Below the pieces are notes generated by a model. The model searched no databases. It was not told the origin of the DNA and saw nothing but the letters and a program-made list of their open reading frames with translations. 64,000 nt of DNA from Alphaproteobacteria bacterium HT1-32 (lineage in GTDB: Bacteria > Pseudomonadota > Alphaproteobacteria > Rhodospirillales > HT1-32): positions 409,645 through 473,644 of the forward strand of contig WJPL01000003.1 of assembly GCA_009649675.1 (NCBI GenBank), read 5' to 3'. The translations under genes and the position numbers were made by a program. This document shows, in pieces, positions 55,662-64,000 of the stretch (its first letter is position 1; every line of letters starts with the position of its first letter).

Positions 55662-56306
55662 TCAGGCGTCACTGCCGCTGCTGTCGCTTTCTGCCGGGAT
55701 ACGCTCGGCAACCACTTCATCAATGATTCCGAACTCTTTTGCTTCTTCCGCTGTCATGAAGCGGTCACGTTCCAGCGCATCAACCACACGGTCGAGTTCC
55801 TGACCGGTATGTTTGACGTAGATCTCGTTAAGCCGTGATTTCACTGCCAGAATCTCGCGGGCGTGGATTTCGATATCCGTCGCCTGCCCCTGGAAGCCAC
55901 CGGAAGGCTGATGCACCATGACCCGGGAATTCGGCAGGCTGTAGCGTTTGCCTGCCGCACCAGCCGTCAGCAGCAGCGACCCCATCGAGGCTGCCTGACC
56001 GATACAGACGGTGGAAACCTCCGGACGGATATACTGCATCGTGTCATAAATCGAGAGACCGGACGTTACCACGCCTCCCGGAGAGTTGATGTAGATCGAA
56101 ATATCCTTGTTGGGGTTCTCCGACTCGAGAAACAGCAACTGGGCACAGATCAGACTGGCTACCTGGTCATGGACCTGGCCTGTCAGAAAGATAATCCGTT
56201 CCTTCAGCAGCCGTGAATAGATGTCGTAGGAACGCTCGCCACGGTTTGTCTGTTCGACAACCATCGGCACAAGGGTGTTCATGTAGGTATCAATGGGGTC
56301 GCGCAT
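55662..56306 (-). CDS. clpP: ATP-dependent Clp protease proteolytic subunit
   Basis: 214 residues. The triad is visible: Ser in '[14 protein letters not shown]', His in '[10 protein letters not shown]' and Asp in '[23 protein letters not shown]' region. The N-terminal '[24 protein letters not shown]' processing region is typical. It forms the tetradecameric chamber used by ClpX and ClpA. It lies between tig and clpX, 41 bases after tig. Confidence 0.98.
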   Translation of the reverse strand: MRDPIDTYMNTLVPMVVEQTNRGERSYDIYSRLLKERIIFLTGQVHDQVASLICAQLLFLESENPNKDISIYINSPGGVVTSGLSIYDTMQYIRPEVSTVCIGQAASMGSLLLTAGAAGKRYSLPNSRVMVHQPSGGFQGQATDIEIHAREILAVKSRLNEIYVKHTGQELDRVVDALERDRFMTAEEAKEFGIIDEVVAERIPAESDSSGSDA

Positions 56307-56347
56307 CTATTCCTGCCATTCCTTGTTGGAAGGCACCTGATCGATGA

Positions 56348-57754
56348 TCAGGCGTCCTCGTCTTTTTTCTTTTTCGCTGCCGCTTTCTTCTTCGGCTTCG
56401 GCTTTGACTTGGCCGCTGTTTCAGCTTCGTCCGGGTCTTTCGTGACCTCGTCCAGAGTGCTTTCCACATCGGTCAGCTTGGCCATTTCGAGAACGAAATC
56501 GACAACCTTGTCTTCCATGAGCGGGGCGCGGAGACCTTCCATCGCCTGCGGGTTTTCCTGGAAGTACTTGATCACCTGCGTTTCCTGACCCGGATAACGA
56601 CGTGCTTCCGCCATCATTGCCCGGTTCAGATCAGCCTGCTCGATCTGTATATTGTTACTCTGAGCAACTTCCGAAAGGATCAGACCGAGTTTTACGCGAC
56701 GCTCGGCAATTTTCCGGTACTCAGCCTTGAGTTCGTCGTCGGATTTTTCCAGATCGTCCGGATCAATCTGCGACGGATCTTCCGTTTTTGCCTGCTCGAA
56801 CTGCTGCCAGATCGAGTCAAACTCCTGCTCCACAAGACCTGACGGTGTTTCGAGTTCCTGGTTCTTTTCCAGATAATCGAGCAGATCGCGCTTCATGCGC
56901 ATCCGCGTCACATTGCCATATTCACGGTCGATATCGCCGCGGATATTTTCCTTGAGCTGGTCAAGCGATTCGAGGCCCAGTTTCTTGGCCAGTTCATCGT
57001 CAATCTCAGCCGGTTTGGCTTCGCGCAGTTCCTTGACGGTAACGTCAAAGACGGCAGCTTTGCCAGCCAGAGCAGCATGACCGTAATCTTCCGGGAAGGA
57101 CACATTGACCTTGATCTCGTCACCCGCCTTCGCGCCAATGACCTGATCTTCAAAGCCCGGAATAAACATGCCGGAACCGAGTTCGAGGTTAAAGTCTTCG
57201 CCAGCACCGCCATCAAAGGCCACATCGTCAACCTTGCCGAGGAAGTCGATGACCGCGATATCGCCCTTTTTGGACTTCCGCTTGGTCTTGACCGGCTCAG
57301 AAGATTTCTGACCTTCGGCGATCCGCGTCAGGGCATCGGTGACAGCTTCTTCTGCAACCGGCACCTTGTAGCGGGTCAGTTCAACCGTCGAGAAATCAAT
57401 CAGTTTGACTTCCGGCAGCAGCTCGACCTCGATCGAGAATTCCAGATCGTTGCCCGGCTCAAAGCCCTCGGCGATTTCGATCTTCGGCTGCATTGCCGGG
57501 CGCAGACCGCGTTCGGCCATTGTCTGCTGCGACGAATCATTGATCGCCTGCTCCAGCACTTCGCCCATCACGGACGGTCCGTACTGCTTGCGAAGCAATG
57601 TTGTCGGCACCTTGCCCGGGCGGAAACCCGGCATGCGAATATTTTTGCGCACTTCTTCGAGCCGCGCCGTAACTTTTTCTTCGATTTCTGCTGCCGGCAG
57701 CACGACCTTGAATTCGCGCTTCAATCCTTCGGCATTGATTTCAGTGACCTGCAT
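56348..57754 (-). CDS. tig: trigger factor
   Basis: 468 residues from ATG 57754 (MQVTEINAEGLKREF); the longer frame runs back through tRNA-Leu and is rejected. Ribosome-binding tail with 'FRPGKVPTTLLRKQYG' (the GFRxGxxP-type signature), FKBP-type isomerase domain about 160-245 ('GDIAVIDFLGKVDDVAFDGG'), and a long helical C-terminal domain. The C-terminal tip is an added Lys/Ala/Pro tail ('KSKPKPKKKAAAKKKKDED'). It shields nascent chains at the ribosome exit. Confidence 0.97.
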   Translation of the reverse strand: MQVTEINAEGLKREFKVVLPAAEIEEKVTARLEEVRKNIRMPGFRPGKVPTTLLRKQYGPSVMGEVLEQAINDSSQQTMAERGLRPAMQPKIEIAEGFEPGNDLEFSIEVELLPEVKLIDFSTVELTRYKVPVAEEAVTDALTRIAEGQKSSEPVKTKRKSKKGDIAVIDFLGKVDDVAFDGGAGEDFNLELGSGMFIPGFEDQVIGAKAGDEIKVNVSFPEDYGHAALAGKAAVFDVTVKELREAKPAEIDDELAKKLGLESLDQLKENIRGDIDREYGNVTRMRMKRDLLDYLEKNQELETPSGLVEQEFDSIWQQFEQAKTEDPSQIDPDDLEKSDDELKAEYRKIAERRVKLGLILSEVAQSNNIQIEQADLNRAMMAEARRYPGQETQVIKYFQENPQAMEGLRAPLMEDKVVDFVLEMAKLTDVESTLDEVTKDPDEAETAAKSKPKPKKKAAAKKKKDEDA

Positions 57755-57825
57755 CCGTGATCCAATCCGGTGATATGTGAACTCTGCCGCAGCCCGGAGC
57801 GGACTGCGTAACAGTGTGAATTTCC

Positions 57826-57911
57826 TGGTGCGGGTGAAGGGACTTGAACCCCCACGGCCAAAAGCCACCAGAACCTAAATCTGGCGCGTCTACCAGTTCC
57901 GCCACACCCGC
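57826..57911 (-). tRNA. tRNA-Leu (anticodon TAG)
   Basis: An 86-nt class II tRNA on the minus strand. Acceptor GCGGGTG (57911-57905) pairs with CACCCGC, then A and an encoded CCA ending at 57826. The D arm is 'tggcggaactggtaga', the anticodon loop TTTAGGT with TAG at 57877-57875, a long variable arm follows ('tggcttttggccg'), and the T arm is 'gggttcaagtccc'. It lies upstream of tig on the same strand. Confidence 0.96.
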
Positions 57912-58031
57912 CGCCTCAGCCGTCTGGTCAAACTACTGACCCGACGGGCCGGTCTCTATATCATACCGTATCCGAGGCGCAACACGGGTTTCCGGGGACG
58001 GGCGCGATCCTGCGGCCGACAGACCTCCAGC

Positions 58032-59426
58032 CTAGACCTTGCCAAGGCGTGAAGCCGCGGCCACTTTCCCTTCACCACTATAGGCTTCGTGATTGGCGTC
58101 GATATCACCGAGCTTATAGAGATAGTTGATCATCATCCCTGCAGACTGTTCGATACCTTTGGGAGAGATATCACCCAGCCAGTTAAGCCGTTCCATCCGT
58201 GCGCCATTGGTCAGGTGAAAATGGGCCACCGGGTCCAGAGCCCGCGCAACCGGACGCTTTTCTTCCGTCAGATAGCGGGCGCAAAGGCGCATCAGCGGGG
58301 CCTTGATGGTATCAGCCGTGGCCGGATCACGAATCCATTGCGGGTTGTTCAGGGCACGCTTGAGCGACCCCTTCGCACCGACACCGCTTTCAAGTTTCTT
58401 CAGTTCCTTGCGCTCGGACGGCGTCAGCAAACGGGGATCACCTTCCGCCAGACGCCCGTCGAGCCATTTCCGGAACCCCGGCACCGGGGACAGGGTGGCG
58501 AAATTCTTCAGGTTCGGAAATTCCTGGGACAGGCTGCCGACAACCCGCTTGATCAGGAAGTTACCAAAGCTGATACCAGCGAGGCCTTTCTGGGCATTCG
58601 AAATCGAATAGAAAATCGCGGTATCCGCCTTCTGCGGATCGGCAACCGGCGCATCCTCATCCAGCAGTTCCTGAACATTTCCGGCCATGCCATTCACCAG
58701 CGCCACCTCGACAAAGATCAGTGGTTCATCGGGCATGCGGGGATGAATATAGGCAAAACAGCGACGGTCTGAATCCAGCCGGTTCTTGAGATCATTCCAA
58801 CTGGCGATTTCGTGGACGGCTTCATAGGCAATCAGCTTTTCCAGCATCGCGGCAGATGATTCCCAGGTGATCTGCCGCAATTCGAGAAACCCGACATCAA
58901 ACCAGGACGCCAGCAACTTGCGCAGATCCCGCTCAATCGGCTGGAACTGAACATCCCGTCTGCTCAGACTCAGAAGCTCCGACCTCATATCAACCAGAAA
59001 TTTAATTCCGTCCGGCAAGTCATTGAACTGCATTAACAACCGGATCCACGGAGCTTCCAGATTTCGCTGCAATGATGCCCGTGCATCAAGCCAACTTTCC
59101 GGGGTTGCTGCCTTGAATTCCTCAACCGCTTTCATCGCGGCCTTACGGTCCGGACCGAATTCCGTCGCCATCAGCCGCAGGAACCGTTCCCGTCCGACAG
59201 GTGTCAGACCAATATAGGATTGTCCCAGTGCAGCCGCTCTGGCCCGGGCGGAAACTTCCCCGCCCTTGCCCGACAGACAATCCAGCATCTGCCGGCGAAG
59301 ATGGTCGATATCATCCTTCGGCAGATCCGGATCTACCTGTCCGGAACTGCGGGCGATATCGCGCCAGGCTACCTTGAAATTGCGGAGTGTTCGATCTAGC
59401 AGGCCTTCTTGTACGCCGTCTGGCAT
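58032..59426 (-). CDS. malonyl-CoA decarboxylase
   Basis: 464 residues matching MCD throughout: the N-terminal helical domain ('ERFLRLMATEFGPDRKAAMKAVEEF') and C-terminal GNAT-like catalytic domain, with the conserved Ser in 'FATLSPVPGFRKWL' and His in 'DPVAHFHLTNGARMERLNWLGD'. It converts malonyl-CoA to acetyl-CoA. The usual partner malonyl-CoA synthetase (matB) and transporter genes are not here. It starts directly at the stop of nnrDE (TAA then ATG) with CCGAGG just upstream, so the two are co-transcribed. Confidence 0.94.
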   Translation of the reverse strand: MPDGVQEGLLDRTLRNFKVAWRDIARSSGQVDPDLPKDDIDHLRRQMLDCLSGKGGEVSARARAAALGQSYIGLTPVGRERFLRLMATEFGPDRKAAMKAVEEFKAATPESWLDARASLQRNLEAPWIRLLMQFNDLPDGIKFLVDMRSELLSLSRRDVQFQPIERDLRKLLASWFDVGFLELRQITWESSAAMLEKLIAYEAVHEIASWNDLKNRLDSDRRCFAYIHPRMPDEPLIFVEVALVNGMAGNVQELLDEDAPVADPQKADTAIFYSISNAQKGLAGISFGNFLIKRVVGSLSQEFPNLKNFATLSPVPGFRKWLDGRLAEGDPRLLTPSERKELKKLESGVGAKGSLKRALNNPQWIRDPATADTIKAPLMRLCARYLTEEKRPVARALDPVAHFHLTNGARMERLNWLGDISPKGIEQSAGMMINYLYKLGDIDANHEAYSGEGKVAAASRLGKV

Positions 59427-60923
59427 TTAAACCTCGGTGGTCAGATGTTCAATTTCAGCGAGGACATCCGGTAGCATATCCGGGATATCCTCGGCAATCA
59501 GTCCCGGTCCGAACCGGTTAGCGGCTTCTCCGTGCAACCATACTGCCGCGGCTGCAGCAGGGAAAACCGCCATCCCCCTGCATATAAGTCCAGAAATCAA
59601 TCCTGCCAGTATATCCCCGCTGCCCGCGGTGGCGAGAGATGGAGGCGCATTTACATTGATAACAGCATCACCGTCCGGACTCGCAATGATACTGTCAGCA
59701 CCTTTCAGAACAATGACAGCTCCACTGGCCGCAGCCGCCCGTCTGGCCCGCGACAGACGATCCCCTGTGATAGCCGGAAATATCCGCGCAAACTCCCCTT
59801 CATGAGGGGTCAGAACTGCCCCTGCCGGCAAGACATCAAGCAGCGATCCGGACATCCCCTCAAAGGCGGACAGGGCATCGGCATCAAGCACAAGCTGTTT
59901 TCCCGACCGGCAGGCTTCAAGCACCAGCTTCCTTGTCTCGTCTCCGGTTCCCAGCCCCGGCCCGATCAGCAATGTGCCGCACCGGAAATCATCAAGCAGT
60001 CGCTGGCGGTCCTGTAACGGCAGCACCATCGCGCCGGGCGCCCCCAACTGATACACCAGATCCGTTCCTTCCGGTGCCAGAATGGTTGCCAGCCCGGCCC
60101 CTGCCCGGCGTGCCGCCGTGGTCGCCAGTCTGGCAGCTCCGGTCATCCGGGCGCCGCCATAGATAAGCAGATGCCCCCGATGATACTTATGCCCCTGTTT
60201 GTCCATAACCGGCCAGTGAGCCCGCCATATCGCCGGACCGTTACGCATCAGCCCCGGGGCAATTTCACTCAGGCAGGTTTCCGGAATACCGATATCCGCA
60301 ACGGTCAGCTGGCCACACAGGCTTCTGCCGGGATACAGATAATGCCCCGGTTTCGGGCGAAAGAAGGTGATCGTCTCGACCGCCTGCATGGCAGCCCCCA
60401 GTACCGCTCCCGTATTGCCATCAACACCGCTCGGCACATCGACAGCAACAACATCCAGCCCGAGGTCGGAAACCCGCCGGACTGTCACCAGCGCCGGGCC
60501 GGAAAGCGGACGCGTCAGTCCCGCACCGAACAGCGCATCTACGATCAGATCACCCGCTGTCACATGATCTGGCGCCAGAGCCTCCACATGGCCCGGCCAC
60601 AGATCCGCATGATAAGCTGCATCACCGCGCAAAGCCTGCCGGTCACCAAGTAACAGAACGCGGACCGGCCATCCCGCCTCAGCCAGCAGACGGGCCACAA
60701 CAAAGCCGTCTCCGCCGTTATTGCCCGGCCCACAGAGGATGACCACCGGACGCAGCTTCCACCGCCGCCGGATCACATCAGCCACAGCCTGTCCCGCACG
60801 CAGCATCAGAGCGACGCCCGATATGCCGGCTTCTACAGCCAGCTGATCAGCCCGGTACATCTCGTCGGTGGTCAGAAGTTCCATTGCGACAGTCTGCCGT
60901 ATACCAGCCGCTGCGTCATCCAT
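59427..60923 (-). CDS. bifunctional NAD(P)H-hydrate epimerase / dehydratase
   Basis: 498 residues (484 if translation starts at ATG 60881, MELLTTDEMYRADQLAV, which is closer to the family). The YjeF_N epimerase half has 'LCGPGNNGGDGFVVARLL' and 'VVAVDVPSGVDGNTG'. The carbohydrate-kinase-like dehydratase half has 'YHRGHLLIYGGA', 'LTPHEGEFARIFP' and 'NAPPSLATAGSGDILAGLISG'. It repairs damaged NADHX/NADPHX. It is followed without gap by malonyl-CoA decarboxylase. Confidence 0.95.
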   Translation of the reverse strand: MDDAAAGIRQTVAMELLTTDEMYRADQLAVEAGISGVALMLRAGQAVADVIRRRWKLRPVVILCGPGNNGGDGFVVARLLAEAGWPVRVLLLGDRQALRGDAAYHADLWPGHVEALAPDHVTAGDLIVDALFGAGLTRPLSGPALVTVRRVSDLGLDVVAVDVPSGVDGNTGAVLGAAMQAVETITFFRPKPGHYLYPGRSLCGQLTVADIGIPETCLSEIAPGLMRNGPAIWRAHWPVMDKQGHKYHRGHLLIYGGARMTGAARLATTAARRAGAGLATILAPEGTDLVYQLGAPGAMVLPLQDRQRLLDDFRCGTLLIGPGLGTGDETRKLVLEACRSGKQLVLDADALSAFEGMSGSLLDVLPAGAVLTPHEGEFARIFPAITGDRLSRARRAAAASGAVIVLKGADSIIASPDGDAVINVNAPPSLATAGSGDILAGLISGLICRGMAVFPAAAAAVWLHGEAANRFGPGLIAEDIPDMLPDVLAEIEHLTTEV

Positions 60924-60946
60924 GCCTGGAGAAAATCAGCGTTAAC

Positions 60947-61324
60947 TCAGTCTACAGCAATCAGCAGGGCGGCAACCCGTCTGCCTTCGGTCACGAGAAC
61001 ATTGAATGTCCGGCAGGCCGCGCCGGTATCCATCGGCTCCGCTGAAATACCCGCAGCCTTCATTGCTGACTTAAAATCGCTGTCCAGTCGTGGTATTGCG
61101 CCACCACAGCCCACCAGCAGGATATCGATTACAGTATCACCGACGGCAGATTGCACAGATCCTGCGTCAACATCCGCCAGCGTTTCCACCGGGATCGGTA
61201 TAACGCTTTCAGGCGTCACCAAAACGGACCCTGTATAGCTTTCTCCCGATATCCGGAAGCGGCCTTCACCATATCTCTGAACAAGGCTCAGCCGCGTCTC
61301 GCGGATCGGGGTGAGTTCAGGCAT
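60947..61324 (-). CDS. Mth938-like domain-containing protein
   Basis: 125 residues: 'YGEGRFRISGESYTGSVLV', 'DILLVGCGGAIPRLDSDFKS' and 'GISAEPMDTGAACRTFNVLV', the pattern of the Mth938/DUF498 (NDUFAF3-like) family. Mitochondrial homologues assist complex I assembly; the bacterial role is unproven. It sits 13 bases after secF, its common place in Alphaproteobacteria, in the yajC-secD-secF unit. Confidence 0.92.
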   Translation of the reverse strand: MPELTPIRETRLSLVQRYGEGRFRISGESYTGSVLVTPESVIPIPVETLADVDAGSVQSAVGDTVIDILLVGCGGAIPRLDSDFKSAMKAAGISAEPMDTGAACRTFNVLVTEGRRVAALLIAVD

Positions 61325-61337
61325 CGGTTTTCAGCCG

Positions 61338-62309
61338 TCAGGCGCCCTTGTTCACATTAGCCCGTGCGATGGCCGCATCATCCTGCGGCTCATCATTGCT
61401 ATCAAACCCGTCCCGGCGAACATTGAAGTACAGCAGGGCCGGCACAGCGACGCAGATTGATGAATAGGTACCGATAACGATGCCCCAGATCATGGCGAAG
61501 GCAAAGTCCCGGATAATTTCGCCACCGAAGATATACAGTGCGACCAGCGCCAGCAGCGTCGTGAACGAGGTCAGCGTGGTCCGTGACAGCGTATCGTTGA
61601 TCGACAGATTCAGCAGATCTGAAAAATCCATCGTCTTGTATTTGCGCATGTTCTCACGCACACGGTCGAAAACAACGACCGTATCGTTGATCGAATAACC
61701 GGCGATGGTCAGCACCGCGGCGACTGTTGCCAGATTGAATTCATGCTGAATCAGGGCAAACAGACCGATGGTCGAGATCACGTCATGGCTGAGGGCGATG
61801 ATGGCACCAATACCGAACTGCCATTCAAACCGGAACCAGATGTAGACCAGGATACCCCCCAGTGCGAGGGCAATGGCCATCAGGCCATCCCAGAACAGCT
61901 CGTCTGAAACCTTCGGGCCGACAAATTCGGTGCGGCGATAATCATATCCCTCGCCCAGCGTTGACTTGACCAGACCAACAGCAACGTTCTGTGCCGTTTC
62001 ATCGCCTTCCTGCTTCTGGATGCGGATCAGCACATCTGACGGCTCACCGAATTCCTGAAGAGAGACTTCACCAAGACCGAGCGCGCCCAGATCGTTGCGC
62101 AGTTTCGAGATATCAGCCGGGCCACGGGTGTCCCGCACCTCGATCATGATGCCGCCTTTGAAATCGATGCCGTAACTCAGGCCATTGATCGCATAAAGGC
62201 TGAGCGAACTGAGCACCAGCAGCGCACTGAAGATGAAGAACACGGTCCGGCGACGCAGGAAATCGATTTTCGTGGTCGCGGGTATCAGTCTCACGGGAAA
62301 AAATTTCAT
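61338..62309 (-). CDS. secF: protein translocase subunit SecF
   Basis: 323 residues with six membrane segments. The N-terminal 'FIFSALLVLSSLSLYAI' segment and 'YGIDFKGGIMIEV' are followed by a small periplasmic domain and 'TIAGYSINDTVVVFDRVRENM' with the RND-type Asp/Arg. SecDF uses the proton motive force to pull exported proteins through after SecYEG. It starts 10 bases after secD. Confidence 0.97.
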   Translation of the reverse strand: MKFFPVRLIPATTKIDFLRRRTVFFIFSALLVLSSLSLYAINGLSYGIDFKGGIMIEVRDTRGPADISKLRNDLGALGLGEVSLQEFGEPSDVLIRIQKQEGDETAQNVAVGLVKSTLGEGYDYRRTEFVGPKVSDELFWDGLMAIALALGGILVYIWFRFEWQFGIGAIIALSHDVISTIGLFALIQHEFNLATVAAVLTIAGYSINDTVVVFDRVRENMRKYKTMDFSDLLNLSINDTLSRTTLTSFTTLLALVALYIFGGEIIRDFAFAMIWGIVIGTYSSICVAVPALLYFNVRRDGFDSNDEPQDDAAIARANVNKGA

Positions 62310-62319
62310 TTTCAGACCC

Positions 62320-63936
62320 TCAGATCGGAATCGTGGTCGGGCGACGGCGGCGCAGCCAGATCACCACAAACAGCCGGGTCACCATGATCGCCGTGAACAT
62401 GGAGGTCACGATGCCGATGGCCAGCGTCACCGCAAAGCCCTTCACGGGCCCTGAACCGAACTCGAACAGCATGAGAGCTGCAATCAGCGTGGTGATGTTG
62501 GCATCGACGATGGTGATCATGGCCCGTGCATAGCCGGATTCAACGGATGACAAAGGCGAACGCCCGTTGCGGACTTCTTCGCGAATACGCTCAAAAATCA
62601 GCACGTTGGCATCGACCGCCATACCAATCGTCAGAACGATCCCGGCAATCCCCGGCAGTGTCAGCGTTGCCTGAAGCAATGACAGGGCACCGAGTATCAG
62701 GAACATGTTCAGGATCAGCGCCATGTTGGCAAAGACACCGAACAGACCATAGGCCATCCCCATGAAGATGATGACGCCAACCAGCCCGATGATGCTGGCA
62801 ATCTTGCCGGACTCAATTGAATCCTGCCCCAGTCCCGGACCGACTGTCCGTTCTTCAAGGAAGGTGATCGGCGCGGGCAGCGCACCGGCCCGGAGAACCA
62901 GTGAAAGGTCATTGGCCGACTGGACGGTGAAGTTACCGCTGATCCGGGCCGAGCCCCCCAGGATCGGCTCCCGGATCACCGGGGCGCTGATGACCTTGTC
63001 ATCAAGCACGATGGCGAAAGGGCGACCGACATTCTCTGTCGTCGCTTCCGAGAAATCCCGTGATCCCTTCGCATCAAAGCGGATATTAACTTCCGGCCCC
63101 TGATCGCCAACGGATGAATTCGCATCGACGAGGTTATTACCATCCACCATGACCCGTTTACGGATCAGATAAGACTGATTGTCTTCCGCCGATGTCAGCA
63201 GACGCATCCCCGCCGGTGCACGACCGGTACGGATCGAGTTACCCAGTTGCTCCTGATCGGTTACCACCAGATGGAAGGTCATCTTCGCGGTTGTCCCGAT
63301 GATTTCCTTCACACGCTCCGGATCGTCGACCCCCGGCAGCTGCAACAGAATACGATCTTCGCCCTGCTGCTGAATTGTCGGCTCACGCGTGCCGGTCTCA
63401 TCAATACGGCGACGGATCACTTCGATTGACTGACTGACCGCATTCTTGCGTACCTGAGCACGCATTTCCTCGGTCATTCCCAGCCGGAAATGGCCCGGTT
63501 CTGCTTCCGTCAGTTCCAGTGCGCCACCGCTGCCACCGATGCCGGTCAGCTGAAACAGTGTACTGCTCTGTGCCGAACGAACGCTTTCCAGTGCCGTGCG
63601 GGCCTTTGCGATATCCGCTTCATCCCGGACAGTGACCACAACAGTCTGTCCGCTGACACCAACGGTCCGGCGGACAACGCCCGCCTCGCGCAGCGCGGAG
63701 CGGACGTCATCTTCCGTGTCATCAAGCCGTTGCCGCATCACGCCCTCGACATCGACTTCCGCCAGCAGATGAACACCGCCACGGAGGTCCAGCCCAAGAT
63801 TGACCGTGCTGCTGGGCAGCCAGTCCGGCAGGCTTTTCGCCACCTTTTCACTGAGGAAATTTGGCATCGCCAGTGACAGCCCGATCAGGCTGATAATTGC
63901 GATGAGGGTGACTTTCCATTTCGCCATCTGGACCAT
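62320..63936 (-). CDS. secD: protein translocase subunit SecD
   Basis: 538 residues. The N-terminal membrane segment is followed by 'NLGLDLRGGVHLLAEVDVEGV', a large periplasmic P1 head (about 40-360), then five membrane segments with 'TLPGIAGIVLTIGMAVDANVLIFERIREE', the SecD/F family signature. It works with SecF and YajC in late steps of Sec export. An ATG three codons in is an alternative start; GGGAG lies upstream of the first. Confidence 0.97.
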   Translation of the reverse strand: MVQMAKWKVTLIAIISLIGLSLAMPNFLSEKVAKSLPDWLPSSTVNLGLDLRGGVHLLAEVDVEGVMRQRLDDTEDDVRSALREAGVVRRTVGVSGQTVVVTVRDEADIAKARTALESVRSAQSSTLFQLTGIGGSGGALELTEAEPGHFRLGMTEEMRAQVRKNAVSQSIEVIRRRIDETGTREPTIQQQGEDRILLQLPGVDDPERVKEIIGTTAKMTFHLVVTDQEQLGNSIRTGRAPAGMRLLTSAEDNQSYLIRKRVMVDGNNLVDANSSVGDQGPEVNIRFDAKGSRDFSEATTENVGRPFAIVLDDKVISAPVIREPILGGSARISGNFTVQSANDLSLVLRAGALPAPITFLEERTVGPGLGQDSIESGKIASIIGLVGVIIFMGMAYGLFGVFANMALILNMFLILGALSLLQATLTLPGIAGIVLTIGMAVDANVLIFERIREEVRNGRSPLSSVESGYARAMITIVDANITTLIAALMLFEFGSGPVKGFAVTLAIGIVTSMFTAIMVTRLFVVIWLRRRRPTTIPI

Positions 63937-63968
63937 GGATGCGGGCTCCCGGCGTTACTGTTGTTCGA

Positions 63969-64000
63969 TTACTTCTTTCCGCCCAGCAGACCACGAAGGC
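63969..64000 (-). CDS. yajC: C-terminal end of yajC (truncated by window edge)
   Basis: The last 32 bases encode, on the minus strand, 'LRGLLGGKK' and stop TAA (63971-63969). The position just upstream of secD and the short basic end suit YajC, the small Sec accessory protein, but only ten codons are visible. Confidence 0.5.
   Translation of the reverse strand, partial: LRGLLGGKK

Noticed and set aside
57755-57868. Extended N-terminus of trigger factor through the tRNA-Leu region
   Set aside because: The added 38 residues are a translation of the tRNA and its flank; the family start MQVTEINAEGLKREF fits ATG 57754.

Overview
This window looks like an alphaproteobacterial chromosome segment, probably a free-living, marine-type member of the Rhodospirillales or a neighbouring order. 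The order assignment is inference. The evidence is moderately high GC, the gene orders tig-clpP-clpX-lon-hup, ssb-gyrA-coaD-peptidylprolyl isomerase and yajC-secD-secF-Mth938, a UvrA whose first zinc site has the 'CPES' form, GAAC-N7-GAAC LexA-type boxes, and many tripartite-transporter and CoA-metabolism genes. There is no rRNA operon, prophage, insertion sequence or CRISPR array. Four tRNA genes are present: Lys(TTT), Asp(GTC), Val(TAC) and Leu(TAG).

Layout. 0-3.1 kb: the tail of a DUF4169-like gene, a histone-H1-like fusion protein, tRNA-Lys, and an arsR-acr3 arsenite efflux pair. 3.1-15 kb: a catabolic island with divergent transcription. One arm (minus) reads TctA-TctB fusion permease, ThDP enzyme, molybdenum hydroxylase large subunit, NMT1-like solute-binding-fold protein, alpha/beta hydrolase. 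The other arm (plus) reads TctC, UbiD decarboxylase, then a GntR/FCD regulator. It looks like uptake plus breakdown of an unidentified, probably aromatic or heteroaromatic, carboxylate; it is the best candidate here for an undescribed system. 15-25.7 kb: housekeeping (an exported protein with three cyclophilin domains, coaD, gyrA, ssb, a DMT transporter, uvrA, DUF502).

25.8-37 kb: amidase, lone cyclic-nucleotide domain protein, Nudix hydrolase, a type I secretion module (HlyD-type adaptor and two unequal ABC subunits with eroded signature motifs), a MipA/OmpV outer-membrane protein with a proline-rich extension, a small acidic protein, a MATE pump, and an M24 protein that has lost its metal ligands. 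38-48.4 kb: 2-hydroxyacid dehydrogenase, sugar-type kinase, a membrane histidine kinase, phosphonoacetate hydrolase (phnA) coupled to an FMN reductase, a CoA transferase, tRNA-Asp, a D-amino-acid dehydrogenase-type oxidase, an unknown low-complexity protein, and a CheY-like regulator. 48.4-64 kb: tRNA-Val, prfC, a DksA-like protein, flavin reductase, HU, lon, clpX, clpP, tig, tRNA-Leu, malonyl-CoA decarboxylase, nnrDE, an Mth938-domain protein, secF, secD and the tail of yajC.

The genome is compact. Several same-strand pairs overlap by four bases (GTGA/ATGA), and four convergent gene pairs overlap at their stop codons. Starts were moved inward from the longest open frame where a ribosome-binding site or family alignment supported it; such cases are stated in each entry.
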